Source: Shewanella phaeophyticola (GTDB lineage: Bacteria > Pseudomonadota > Gammaproteobacteria > Enterobacterales > Shewanellaceae). Taken from it: a stretch of DNA of 64,000 nucleotides. Under the pieces are notes generated by a model that was given only the letters and a program-made list of their open reading frames with translations, ran no database searches and was not told the DNA's origin. Both the position numbers and the translations under genes were made by a program. The DNA lies in assembly GCF_025398315.1 (NCBI RefSeq), contig NZ_JAODOQ010000001.1:2046001-2110000 (forward strand). The letters are read 5' to 3'. Every line of letters begins with the position of its first letter. The stretch's first letter is position 1. Below are positions 10,209 to 20,934 of this stretch, piece after piece.

Positions 10209-11646
10209 ATGTTTGCGCGGGTAAAAAACACACTCTATGGGCAAAAATTAGATTGGAAAATTGACACTAAACAATTGTTTGCATTATTTAGTGATGACCC
10301 TTGAGGCCATATTACTCGACTCTGCCAGTGCCGTGCATCCAGATGCGAAGTTTGACATTATTGCCATTAACCCTATTGCGACCTTAACCAGTGATGATGG
10401 CCTGTGCCAATTTACCCCTATCCATCACGATATTTGGCAACTTAATATTACGCCTTCTGCTGCGCTGTCGCCCCTTGAAAACTTAGCCCATATTCATACT
10501 TTGCTTTATCCCACTCAACAAGCGTGTGAACACCCTTTTAATGTCGGTGCCGTCGGCGCATGGGGTTATGATTTAGGCCGCAGTATAGAGAAACTGCCAC
10601 ATTCAGCCAACAAAGATATTCACCTACAAGAGATGAATATCGGGTTTTATGATTTTTGCTTGCTTTACAGTTATGAAGATAACTGCTGGTATGCTTATCA
10701 TTATGACGGAAATGAGGCGCTTGAAACTGAAGTGAATTTAATTCAATCAAAAATAAGGCCTCAGTCTAACAGCAATAAATCGTCTCATGCGACCACACAC
10801 AATTTTACCTTAACCTCAACATGGCAAAATCAACTCACTCAGCAACAATACCAGCAAAAATTTGCTCAGGTGCAGCAGTATTTACTCAGCGGTGATTGCT
10901 ATCAAATCAATTTAACTCAGCGTTTTGAAGCACATTATCAAGGTGATGAATGGCAAGCTTATTGTGCATTGTCGCATGTTAACCAAGCGCCCTTTTCAGC
11001 ATTTATGCGTTTGCCCGAGCATTGTGTGTTATCGATATCGCCTGAGCGCTTTATTCGGTTACAGCAAAAACAGATAGAAACAAAGCCCATTAAAGGCACC
11101 ATGCCACGCAGTATTGACCCCGTTCAGGATCAACTTGCTGCCGACACGCTAAGCCATTCTGTAAAAGATCGCGCTGAAAATGTCATGATTGTGGATTTAC
11201 TGCGTAACGATATAGGTAAAGTAGCAGCGCCTGGTAGTGTTAAGGTGCCGTCGTTATTTGCTATTGAGAGCTTTCCTGCGGTGCACCATTTAGTGAGCAC
11301 AGTCACAGCCACACTGGCAGCCGATCATAATGCCTTTGATTTACTCCAGGCCGCCTTTCCTGGCGGCTCAATAACCGGTGCGCCCAAAATACGCGCCATG
11401 CAAATTATTGAAGAGTTAGAACCATCAAGACGTAATCTTTATTGCGGCAGTATTGGTTACATCAGCCAGAACGGTAATATGGACACCAGCATTACCATTC
11501 GCACCTTAGTGACCGAGCAAAACAACATTTACTGTTGGGCGGGCGGCGGTATTGTGGCAGATTCTGATGCGAAAGCTGAATACCAAGAAAGCTTTGATAA
11601 AGTCAGTAAAATCTTGCCCTTGTTAGAGAATCTTAATAAACAATAA
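10209..11646 (+). CDS. pabB: Aminodeoxychorismate synthase component I (frameshifted near N-terminus)
   Basis: Converts chorismate and ammonia to 4-amino-4-deoxychorismate for folate synthesis. Chorismate-binding motifs are clear: KPIKGTMPR, DLLRNDIGKV, FPGGSITGAPKIRAM, SIGYISQNG and the final WAGGGIVADS. The true start is proposed as ATG 10209, with AAGGG just upstream, giving MFARVKNTLYGQKLDW. That frame runs to DDPW and then shifts at 10302-10308, where CCTTGAGGCC is read instead of CCTTGGGCC (Trp-Ala). The main frame continues ILLDSASAVHPD to the end. Total ~479 residues. It is divergent from fumarase and convergent with the HD gene. Confidence 0.87.
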
Positions 11647-11668
11647 TACGCTGATATTTTCTAAGCCG

Positions 11669-12295
11669 TTAAATCTCAGTACTTAATTGAGCCAAAAAGC
11701 TTTTCATATACTTAATTCTTTTGCTGGCTTCTATTTTTGCAGATTCGGTGTGCATGGTGTCAGCAAGCTTAAATAATTTTGTGAAGAAGTGGTCAATCGC
11801 AAAAAGCCGATCATTAGCTTGTCTGTTTATACAAAATGGATCATCAAGATGATATAAGCTCACACCAAGACTGGTGCTGACTTGAAGACACCTTGCAATA
11901 CCGATTGCGCCTAATGCATCTAACCTGTCGGCATCTTGAACAACTTTCGCTTCGACACTTTGTGGCGCTACATTGGCGCTAAAGCTGTGCGCAACTATCG
12001 CATGGTGAATGGCAGGTAAAAATTGAGTAGGATAATTAATACTCTCTAAAAACGCGATGGCTTTATCTGCCGCATAAATCGAACTTTGAGCACGGTCTGG
12101 ATGGTTTTTAGCAAATGAGAAGCAATCGTGTAAATAAGCTGCGGGTATGACTACCGCAAGATCAGCGCTTTCACTCAAACATAGTGTTTTTGCTGTGTTA
12201 ACCACTCGACTCACATGATTAAGATCATGCGCCAAGTCTTGTTGCATTTCTGCATTAATAAACCCAATGAAATGGGTTTCATACATTTCAATCAT
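11669..12295 (-). CDS. HD-domain phosphohydrolase, YedJ-like
   Basis: A 208-residue intact HD-superfamily hydrolase. The metal-binding residues appear as HDLNHVSRV (first His), YLHDCFSFAKNHPDRA (HD pair) and KVVQDADRLDALGAIGIAR (downstream Asp); this last block is the hallmark of the YedJ-type group. Family members are putative phosphatases or nucleotidases, but the physiological substrate is not established. The tail ends within 25 nt of the convergent pabB stop and no terminator is evident between them. The start could be MIEM (12295) or MYETHF four codons later. Confidence 0.8.
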   Translation of the reverse strand: MIEMYETHFIGFINAEMQQDLAHDLNHVSRVVNTAKTLCLSESADLAVVIPAAYLHDCFSFAKNHPDRAQSSIYAADKAIAFLESINYPTQFLPAIHHAIVAHSFSANVAPQSVEAKVVQDADRLDALGAIGIARCLQVSTSLGVSLYHLDDPFCINRQANDRLFAIDHFFTKLFKLADTMHTESAKIEASKRIKYMKSFLAQLSTEI

Positions 12296-12499
12296 TTACT
12301 CCCTCTTAATTAATCTTTTATTAGCGTGATTTAGCATACCTTAAGTTGACAAACACATCACAATAACACCATTTATTATTTAAAATTTAACCTAGCCGAA
12401 CTTTCATTTCAAAGTGAAACTGACCAATTGCTCAAATACATCTTGAGCATTCACTCAAAACCTGTTTCAATATCATCATTAATAGAAAAGGAGTTAGTC

Positions 12500-13177
12500 A
12501 TGCTTAAGTTTTATTTCCATCCTGGCTCTAATCCAATGAAAGTCGCGTTATTCCTTGCTGAAACCGGTTTACCATATGAACTCGTGCCTGTAGATACCCT
12601 TAAAGGTGAGCAACATACTGCTGAGTTTAAAGCGATTAACCCGAATGCAAAGACGCCTGCCATTGATGATAATGGCGTTAGAGTGTTCGACTCGAATGCT
12701 ATTTTATTATACTTGGCAGAAAAATCGGGTCAGTTACAAGGTAAAGTGCAACACCGTGGTGAGTTATTGTCTTGGTTAATGTTTATCGCCACAGGGTTAG
12801 GTCCTTTTTCTGGTCAATCTGTTCATTTTAGACACCATGCACCTGAGAAAATCGCCTATGCAACCAACCGTTATTTACGTGAAGTCCAACGTCATTATGA
12901 AGTGCTAAACGATCACTTAGCAGGGCGTGAATACTTAGTGGGTGACGAATATACCATTGCTGACGTATCTGCATGGGGCTGGATTGATAAAGCAACGGTA
13001 GTATTAGGTGAAGAAGGTTTAGCACCGTATCCTTATCTACAAGGTTGGTACAATCGTGTGAGCGCCCGCCCGGCCGTTGAAGTGGCACGCAATATTGGTA
13101 AAGATATCGCCTTTAAAGGTGAGTTTGATGATGAAGCTAAACGAGCTTTCTTCCCGCAAAATTTTCCAAAAGCTTAA
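12500..13177 (+). CDS. Glutathione S-transferase family protein
   Basis: A 225-residue cytosolic GST-fold protein. Residues 1-80 form the thioredoxin-like domain (LKFYFHPGSNPMKVALFLAE; cis-Pro in AKTPAI; DSNAILLYLAEK glutathione-binding strand). Residues 90-225 form the helical domain, with the folding motif YTIADVSAWGW. The layout resembles the YfcG/YghU-type disulfide-bond oxidoreductases, but subfamily and substrate cannot be fixed here. The start at ATG 12500 is chosen over an upstream ATG because AAGGAG lies 7-8 nt before it and the family begins there. A terminator follows at 13214-13246. Confidence 0.85.
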   Translation: MLKFYFHPGSNPMKVALFLAETGLPYELVPVDTLKGEQHTAEFKAINPNAKTPAIDDNGVRVFDSNAILLYLAEKSGQLQGKVQHRGELLSWLMFIATGLGPFSGQSVHFRHHAPEKIAYATNRYLREVQRHYEVLNDHLAGREYLVGDEYTIADVSAWGWIDKATVVLGEEGLAPYPYLQGWYNRVSARPAVEVARNIGKDIAFKGEFDDEAKRAFFPQNFPKA

Positions 13178-13213
13178 CTAAATCCAGATTCAGTTTATCA
13201 AGCTCAAGTCATT

Positions 13214-13246
13214 AAAAACGCGTAATGCCCTGCACTACGCGTTTTT
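13214..13246 (+). terminator. Rho-independent terminator after GST gene
   Basis: AAAAACGCGTA and TACGCGTTTTT form an 11-bp stem around an 11-nt loop, ending in a T-run, 36 nt after the GST stop codon. Confidence 0.85.
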
Positions 13247-13410
13247 ATTTGGCCATTTTCACTATAAACACCACAACGCGATGAGTGAGGGAGTTAATAT
13301 GCCACGTTGTGATTATTTACTATTGGTATAGTACGATTTAACTTGTTCTTATCAGGTTATTTTTCTACTGTTAGTATAGCCTTTGAAAATGATTATCAAT
13401 GAGGTTGATC

Positions 13411-15131
13411 ATGAATACTCACTTGCAACATCAAGTTAACCAATGGTTACAGCAAGACCCAGACCCAAAAACCCAACAAGCATTACACACCCTAGTCGAC
13501 AACCAAGATGAAGATGCATTAACGGCGATGTTTTCTGGCCGTCTAGCATTTGGTACAGCCGGACTGCGTGGTGTAGTAGGCCATGGCCAATGGCCATGAA
13601 TCGTTTAGTTATCAGGCAAACAACCGCAGGTTTAGGTGCATATTTGTTATCACAAATTAGTTATGCGGCAACGCGCGGTGTCATTATTGGTTATGACGGC
13701 CGCCATGATTCATACACTTTTGCTCATGATGCTGCCAGCGTGCTCACCGCAATGGGGATTACCGTGCGCTTAACCACACAAGTAGCAGCAACGCCACTAG
13801 TCGCATTTGGCGTAAAACACTTTAATGCAGCGGCAGGTATTGTGGTTACGGCAAGCCACAACCCACCACAATATAATGGTTATAAAGTGTATTGGGAAAA
13901 TGGCGCACAGATTATTCCACCGCACGACTCAGGTATTGCAGCCAGAATTGCACAGGCTGCAACTCAAGCTATTCCATTTATGGAGCTCAGTGCCGCCAAA
14001 GCACAAGATAAACTCATTTGGCTTAAAGATGATTTTTATCAGACGTATCGTCAAGGGGTACACAGTGCCAGTGAATTACAACAACATTCAGATCCAAAAG
14101 GCGTCAGTTTAGCCTATACCGCCATGCATGGCGTTGGAGCTAATATGGCTGAAGCAGTGTTACACGATGCTGGCTTCAAACAAGTGTATTCTGTAGCGGC
14201 GCAGCGCGAACCAGACGGTGACTTCCCTACGGTGAACTTCCCTAATCCAGAAGAAAAAGGTGCTATGGATTTAGTCATTGCTGAGGCTCAAAAGCATCAA
14301 GCCATGCTTGCATGCGCAAACGATCCTGATGCCGATCGCTTTGCTGTAGCGGCTCGCACGGCAAACAACGACTATAAAATGCTAACCGGCGATCAAGTTG
14401 GCGTGTTATTTGGTGAGTATTTATTATCACATGCGCCAGCACACCAGCGGTTAGTGGGCACCACAATTGTGTCTTCTAGTTTATTGTCTAAAGTGGCTCA
14501 GTCGTTACATGCAAGCTGTTACACCACCCTTACCGGCTTTAAATGGTTAATGAATGTCGGGATCAACAAATGCGAAGCCGACAATCAATTCTTGTTCGCT
14601 TATGAAGAAGCGCTTGGTTATACCGTAGGCAGTATGGTGTGGGACAAAGATGGTTTATCTGCTTTAGTGGCTTTTGCCCAACTTTGTGCTGAATTAACCG
14701 AAAAAGGTCAAACAGTTTGGGATAAATTAGAACACATTTATCGCCAGCATGGCTTTCACCTTAATGCTCAAGTCAGTATTGCCCTTAAACCTGACACGCC
14801 TAATATAGGCGAGCACTTACGCCAACACCCACCTGCAAACATTGCCGATTATGCAGTGCTGTCATGTGATGATTTAAGTCAGTCGCTACGCACTTTTGCT
14901 AATGGCGCGACTGCCGTTATTGATTTACCTAAAAGCGATGTTTTAATTTATTGTCTCGAGAATGGCGCTCGCGTTATTGTAAGGCACTCGGGAACAGAGC
15001 CTAAAATTAAGTGCTATTACGAAGTAGTAGAAACCATGAATGTGACTGATACCTGGGAAAGCGCACAACAACGTGCTGAACAAGCAATGTCGCAATTTAT
15101 TCAAGCTCATCAAGCAAGTTTGCCAAACTAG
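13411..15131 (+). CDS. Phosphoglucomutase/phosphomannomutase family protein (frameshifted)
   Basis: A ~573-residue alpha-D-phosphohexomutase. The catalytic serine loop VVTASHNPPQYNGYKVYW, metal-binding loop NDPDADRFAVA, sugar-binding EEALGY and phosphate-binding RHSGTEPKIK are all present in order. It probably interconverts glucose-1-P and glucose-6-P, which would feed the neighbouring glycogen operon. The start is ATG 13411 (MNTHLQ), with GAGG 6 nt upstream. The N-terminal 56 residues end in AGLRGVVG and then the frame shifts at 13579-13589. The family has VGPGPMAMNRLV there; expected GGGCC/GGCCC strings are replaced by GGCCATGGCC. Confidence 0.88.
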
Positions 15132-15170
15132 CTTAATAGAAATAACCCATCACTAAAAGCATTAATGTTA

Positions 15171-15198
15171 AACGCCCGTTAACAAAACGGGCGTTTTT
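15171..15198 (+). terminator. Rho-independent terminator after phosphohexomutase
   Basis: AACGCCCGTT / AACGGGCGTT stem with a 5-nt loop followed by TTT, 39 nt after the stop codon. Confidence 0.85.
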
Positions 15199-15375
15199 AA
15201 TCTGTTTTAAACACCTTGTTAACAGTCTGTAATCATGAGTAAATTTCACTATAACTGTGTGTCATTAGTTATGCATCTTTAAACTAATTGACACTAGATG
15301 AAACTGATCTATTAAACGATAAAAGTGCTCTATAATGTTATAAAAATTACCGTAACGTTAAAGCAGGATGACTAA

Positions 15376-17768
15376 ATGTATAAAAGTCTCGTCAGTTTGG
15401 CAGTTATTGCCAGTATTACCGCACCGACAGCATATGCCGCTGAGCAAAGTGAAAATGTAGAGCGCATTGAAGTCATTGGTTCACGTATTGCCCTACGCAC
15501 AGCAACTGACAGCCCTACGCCAGTTGACATTATTACCTCTGAGCAACTTGAAGCGACAGGTATTACTGAAACCGCAAAAGCCCTTCAGTTTGCCGCGCCA
15601 AGTTACAGCGTGCCGTTTTCATCGATTACTGATGGTAGCGATGCAGTACGTCCTGCGAGTTTACGAGGCATGTCACCGAATACACTTTAGTGTTAGTGAA
15701 CGGTAAGCGCCGTCATGGTTCAGCACTAGTGCATTTATCCGGTACTGTGGGTAAAGGCTCGTCAAACGTTGACTTAAATGCTATTCCGATGACAGCGATT
15801 AAACGCATTGAAATTCTACGTGATGGTGCTTCTGCTTTGTATGGCTCTGACGCCATTGCCGGTGTCATTAACGTTGTTCTCAAAGACAGCGACGAAGGCG
15901 GCAGTATCTCAACCCAAATAGGCCAAACCTACGAAGGTGACGGTGAGCAAGTCCGTATAGGTGTAAACCAAGGTTTTAGTTTTAGCGATGATGGCTTTGT
16001 GAATGTGTCTTTAGAAGCACATCAAAAAAATGCCACAAACCGTGCAGGTCTTGATAGCCGTCAACAATACCCAACGTTAGCAGATGGTAGTTTAGATCCA
16101 CGCGAAGAAACCTTTGATCGTCAAAACCATCACGTTGGCGACAGCGAATATGAAAACTATGGTTTATTTGTTAATGCTGAACAAGCCATTAATGACACCA
16201 GTAAAGTCTATGCTTTTGGTGGCGTAAGCCAACGTGAATCAACCTCAGGTGCTTTTTACCGTCGCGCATTAGATTCACGTAATATTATTGAAGTATACCC
16301 AGACGGTTATTTACCGCAAATTAGCCCGGAGATCCTCGATTACTCATTTGTAATGGGTTATGACGCTGAGCTAGGAGATTGGAACATTGATGCCTCTGCC
16401 GGTTACGGTAGCAACAGCTTCGAATACCACGTTGAAAACACCATTAACGCATCTTTAGGTCCAACCAGTCCAACCGATTTTTATGCAGGCACCCTGTCTA
16501 ATAGTGAGTTAAACCTCAATCTTGATGCGTCTACCTATTATGATTTTTACAATGATTCAGAAATCATGGTCGCAACCGGTTTTACTTTCCGCGAAAGTGG
16601 CTATGAAATTGAAGCTGGCCAAGAAGAGTCATACATTCAAGGTGATTACGAAGATAAAGCGGGTGGTAGCCAAGGCTTTGGTGGTTTTACTGAAGAATCT
16701 GAAGTGGATGAAGACCGTACAAACACAGGTATATATGTTGAGCTAGAAAACCAACTAACTGATAATTTTTATTGGGCTGCAGCTGTACGTTACGAAGACT
16801 ATTCTGACTTTGGTGGCAACACGAGTTGGAAATTATCCGGCCGTTATAACTTAACAGACAACTTAGCATTTCGTGTGACCACAGATACGGGGTTCCGTGC
16901 ACCGAGTGTACAGCAACTTTACTTTAGAAACGTATCAACCTTCTTTGATCCTGATCCGGTCACCGGGGAGTTTGTACCACGCGAATCGGGTACGTTTAAC
17001 CAGTTATCGCCCATCAAAGATGCATTAGATATTCCAGATCTTAAAGCTGAGATCTCGCACTCATTCAGTGCAGGTTTAGTATATAACGGTGGGAATGGCT
17101 TTACTGCAACTTTGGATGCGTATCAAATTAACGTTGATGACCGTATTATTTTATCGGGTTCGGTAGACCAAGAAAGTTCACCTGTGATTGCTGAAGCCTT
17201 AGCCGGTACCAATGCCGACTCAGCGCGTTTCTTTATGAACGCAGTTGATACTGAAACTCAAGGTGTTGATTTGGTCATGACTCAAGAGTTTGACCTTGGC
17301 CAATTTGGTGATGTGAGTGCAAACCTCGCTTATTCATACAAAAAAACCAAAATCGAATCAATTAACTTACCGTCTATTCTGGATGGATTAGAAGATGAGT
17401 TATTTGATCGTATTGAAGTTATCCGTATGACTGAAGCAACGCCTAAAAACACTGGTAATATTGGCTTTACTCATCATTATGATGACTTTACCACTAACTT
17501 ACGCTTTAGTTACTTTGGCAAATACACCGTAGGCTATTCGTCAAGTGAAGTAGAATATGACGCCAAATGGGTGACAGATATCAGCACACGTTACCAAGCA
17601 ACTGATTCATTAGCGTTATCCCTAGGTGTACAAAACCTGTTTGATGTTTATCCTGAAAAGCGCCCTGAAGACAATAACTTCAATGGTATTTTCGTTTATC
17701 CATTAACCAATACACCATTTGGGTTTAACGGTGGATATTACTACTTAGATCTACGTTACACTTACTAA
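15376..17768 (+). CDS. TonB-dependent outer-membrane receptor (frameshifted)
   Basis: A ~797-residue outer-membrane active transporter. It has a signal peptide (MYKSLVSLAVIASITAPTAYA), a plug domain (IEVIGSRIALRT ... RIEILRDGASALYGSDAIAGVINV) and a 22-strand-type barrel ending in the aromatic C-terminal strand GGYYYLDLRYTY. The start has AGGA 7 nt upstream. A one-base loss at 15677-15683 breaks the plug before LVLVNGKRRHGSA; the family context there is SP-x-HTLVLVNG. The substrate is unknown. Its position between a phosphohexomutase and the glycogen operon makes a maltodextrin or glucan ligand plausible but unproven. Confidence 0.88.
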
Positions 17769-17794
17769 ACTCACTTTGAGATTAAGTTAAAACG

Positions 17795-17822
17795 AAAAAG
17801 CACCGACGCATCGGTGCTTTTT
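17795..17822. terminator. Bidirectional Rho-independent terminator
   Basis: AAAAAGCACCGA-CGCA-TCGGTGCTTTTT is a perfect 12-bp stem with a tetraloop and A/T tails on both sides. It lies between the convergent TonB-dependent receptor gene and glgA and can serve both. Confidence 0.9.
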
Positions 17823-17864
17823 ATTTAGCTGTATTTAAAGTCTGTTTCAGTAATCAATTATAAA

Positions 17865-19562
17865 CTAGAGTCGATAAAGTTTTTCAATATAGTCTTTCGC
17901 CACACAGTCCCAGGTGAAACGCTGTTTTGCCGCATTTTTCGCAACTTTTCGCCATGTCGGTGTTCCGTACAAAGCCAGCACTTGTCTGAAGCGCTCAACC
18001 AATGCTTCACTTTGCTCAGGCAAAGATGCACCTGTAAATGCCCAACCACTGACATTGTCTTCAATGGTATCTTTAAGTCCACCAACGGCATGCACTAAAC
18101 ATGGTTGCCCTTCCCGCATCGCAAGCATTTGGCTAATGCCACAAGGCTCAAATGAACTTGGCATTAAAAACAAATCACCTTGTTGATATAAACGGTCAGA
18201 CAATAATTCATCATAACCATGCATAAATACCAGATTATCAAATCGCGCCGCGACCATTTGCAAATCCTTGGCGATTTGATCATCACCACTGCCTAACAAC
18301 AATAATACGCCATTAGGTTGCTGTTGCTTAAACGCTTGCAACAATGCTTCAAGTACTGTGATATCAGATTGGCCATTGGGGCTGTCATACGGTTGTAGCA
18401 ATAGCAGCACTTTTTGCTCTGTTAAACGGCCGACAGAGGTCAATAAAAAAGGGGTGGCATCCTTTTCAGCTAAACTCATTGCCATTTTTAATTGTGATAT
18501 GCGTGATAATGCAATGCTGTCTAACGCCGACACATGCTCTACCTTTGTTTGCCAAGATAAAATGGCATTTTCAGCTAACCGGAGTAGATCCAACACGGTA
18601 TTATCTGCAGCTGATGTTTGTGTCTGCGAACTGTCGTCATACATACAGCCATTAATAATGCCGATTAATTGCTGATGCTCGGCTTTAACCGCTAAATCGG
18701 CTTCTAAACCTTCACCGCCAAAAAAGCCCTTTTGATGATCGGACGGCAATAACACTTCTTGGGCATAAGTCGGTGACACTAAATGCACTTTATCGCTCAG
18801 TACAATTCCCATTCGCATTGGATTAATGCAATTAGAATAACGCGGATCGTAAATACTTTGGTTAGCGACAGGTTTAAGCTGACTTGCATATTGCGGAAAC
18901 CAAGCTTGAAACGATGATTGATCGCCACTAAAAGGCCGAACACCTTGCAAAGCTAAATTATGAATGGTGTAAATACACTCCATGGAATTAAGGCTATCAA
19001 AGTAATCGACACATTTTCTGAGCATTGCCACCATGGCAGCATGCCAATCATGCAAATGAAGCACATCGTAACGCGGTAAAATATTGTCGACTAAACACGT
19101 AGCAACACTAAGTGAAAACAAAGCAAATTTAGTCGCATCTTCTGCAAATGGGCGGTCATGGGCACCATTACAATACACTTGGCCGTTATGATTAAATAAG
19201 GGATGGTCAAATAAATACACCATCGGCGGATTGGTTTGCAGCTGTTGGGGCTGTAAATCTGCATCTGACATCCTGCTCATGGCAGAGGCGTCCGTTTTAT
19301 GTTTGGGTCTCGGCATGCAAAACACTTTAACGGTGTGTTTTGAGCCTGCAAAATCTAACGAAATATTAGCAAAATGCTTAGCATGGTAGTGTTCAGCCAA
19401 AAAACCATAATTTGGCATTGCGACATCAGCAATGACTCCGCATTGCGCTAATGCAGGCGGTAGATCGCGGATCACATCCGCCATCCCGCCAACTTTCGCC
19501 CCATACAATGCATCGTTTTCTGCTGCCACCAGCAAAACGCGGTTGACATTTTCTTGGGTCAT
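17865..19562 (-). CDS. glgA: Glycogen synthase (GT5 family, alteromonad type)
   Basis: An intact 565-residue glycosyltransferase that elongates alpha-1,4-glucan from ADP-glucose. The N-terminal nucleotide-sugar loop reads AKVGGMADVIRDLP, in place of the enteric KTGGL form. The catalytic-site strings YDVLHLHDWHAAMV, YTIHNLALQG, TSVGRLTEQK and MPSSFEPCGISQMLAMREG follow. It is longer than E. coli GlgA (~477), with an extra Met/Gln-rich segment around residues 85-115 (KTDASAMSRMSDADLQPQQ). AGGAACC precedes the start. It is the last gene of the operon, 13 nt after glgC, and ends at a strong bidirectional terminator. Confidence 0.93.
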   Translation of the reverse strand: MTQENVNRVLLVAAENDALYGAKVGGMADVIRDLPPALAQCGVIADVAMPNYGFLAEHYHAKHFANISLDFAGSKHTVKVFCMPRPKHKTDASAMSRMSDADLQPQQLQTNPPMVYLFDHPLFNHNGQVYCNGAHDRPFAEDATKFALFSLSVATCLVDNILPRYDVLHLHDWHAAMVAMLRKCVDYFDSLNSMECIYTIHNLALQGVRPFSGDQSSFQAWFPQYASQLKPVANQSIYDPRYSNCINPMRMGIVLSDKVHLVSPTYAQEVLLPSDHQKGFFGGEGLEADLAVKAEHQQLIGIINGCMYDDSSQTQTSAADNTVLDLLRLAENAILSWQTKVEHVSALDSIALSRISQLKMAMSLAEKDATPFLLTSVGRLTEQKVLLLLQPYDSPNGQSDITVLEALLQAFKQQQPNGVLLLLGSGDDQIAKDLQMVAARFDNLVFMHGYDELLSDRLYQQGDLFLMPSSFEPCGISQMLAMREGQPCLVHAVGGLKDTIEDNVSGWAFTGASLPEQSEALVERFRQVLALYGTPTWRKVAKNAAKQRFTWDCVAKDYIEKLYRL

Positions 19563-19575
19563 TCAGGGTTCCTTA

Positions 19576-20835
19576 TTAGTAACCTTCGGGTAAACCTAAC
19601 ATTTTACGGGTCACCAGGGTGACTCCCTTCTCTGATACTCTAAATCCACGAGCAATATCGTGCTCTTGGCTATGCCCAATAAAGGTGCCTTCAGGAATGA
19701 TACAACCTCGGTCAATAATTGCATTTTGAATGTTACAATTTTTTAATACCACGACATCAGGAAGCAGTACCGAATCTTTAACCAATGAGTATGAACACAC
19801 TCGTACTTCGTCAAACAATACGCTGCGTTTCACTTTGGCACCAGAAATAATACAACCGCCTGACACGATTGAGTCAACAGCCATACCCCGACGATCGTCA
19901 TCATCAAAGACAAATTTTGCAGGTGGCAATTGTTCCTGATAAGTCCAAATAGGCCATTTAGCATCATATAAGTTCAGCTGTGGCGTAGGGGACAATAGCT
20001 CCATATTCGCCTGAAAAAATGAGTCAAGGGTACCCACATCTCGCCAGTATGCTGGTTGTTCTGGTACAGCACTGGTAAATGGAAAAGCGTAAACATTAAA
20101 CTGTTCAATAATGGACGGAATAATGTCTTTCCCAAAATCGCGATCAGAGGCGACGTTGTCAGCATCTTTTTTTAATTGATCAAACAAAAACTTGGTATTA
20201 AAGACATAATTACCCATCGATGCTAAACATTTTTCAGGATCATTAGGCGTAGGTTTAGGGTGTTCAGGTTTTTCTTGAAAGCCAATCACTCGCATATTTT
20301 CGTCAACTTCCATGACACCAAATGCCCCCGCGGCTTCAGGTATGGGCGTTTCTAAACAACATACGGTCATATCAGCACCCGACTCGGCATGTGCAGCCAA
20401 TAAACCGGCATAGTCCATCCGATAGACATGATCGCCAGATAAAATCATCACGTACTTAGGGATCTCATGACGAATAATATCGATATTTTGAAACACGGCA
20501 TCAGCAGTGCCTTGATACCAATTACCGGACGTTTGTTGTGAAGCCGGTAAAATTTCAACCGATTCACCCAGTTCTTTTTTAAAGTGGCTCTAACCACGTG
20601 TGACATGTCGTATCAGTGAATGAGACTTGTATTGTGTTACCACACCCACACGACGAATACCTGAGTTAATACAATTTGATAGCGGAAAATCGATAATTCG
20701 AAATTTCCCCCCAAAGTACAACGCAGGCTTTGCACGCCAATCGGTTAACTCATACAAACGCGAACCACGGCCACCAGCAAGAATAATTGCATAGGTATCA
20801 CGGGTTAAATTACTAATATAACGAACATTACTCAT
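19576..20835 (-). CDS. glgC: Glucose-1-phosphate adenylyltransferase (in-frame TAG)
   Basis: Makes ADP-glucose from ATP and glucose-1-P, the committed step of glycogen synthesis. Motifs: [12 protein letters not shown] (nucleotide loop), [44 protein letters not shown], and the left-handed helix repeats near the end. The start is MSNVRYISN, with GGAG upstream (GGAGTCTGTTTATG). Length 419 codons. The frame is continuous except for a TAG at 20590-20592, in CGTGGT-TAG-AGC-CAC-TTT, where the family has Arg-Gly-Trp-x-His-Phe. CGTGGTTGGGCCCAC of equal length would restore it, which fits the GGGCCC pattern seen elsewhere. It lies between glgP and glgA. Confidence 0.92.
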
Positions 20836-20934
20836 AAACAGACTCCATTCGGCTTTAATCAAAGCCACGATTATTAAGCATATATCCACGTTTACTGTGC
20901 ATATTTTGCGGTGCGAACACCGCAGATTTGCAGT

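Noticed and set aside
13383..13401. Possible Fur box GAAAATGATTATCAATGAG before the phosphohexomutase
   Set aside because: About 13 of 19 positions match the consensus, which is marginal in AT-rich DNA, and the gene has no iron link.
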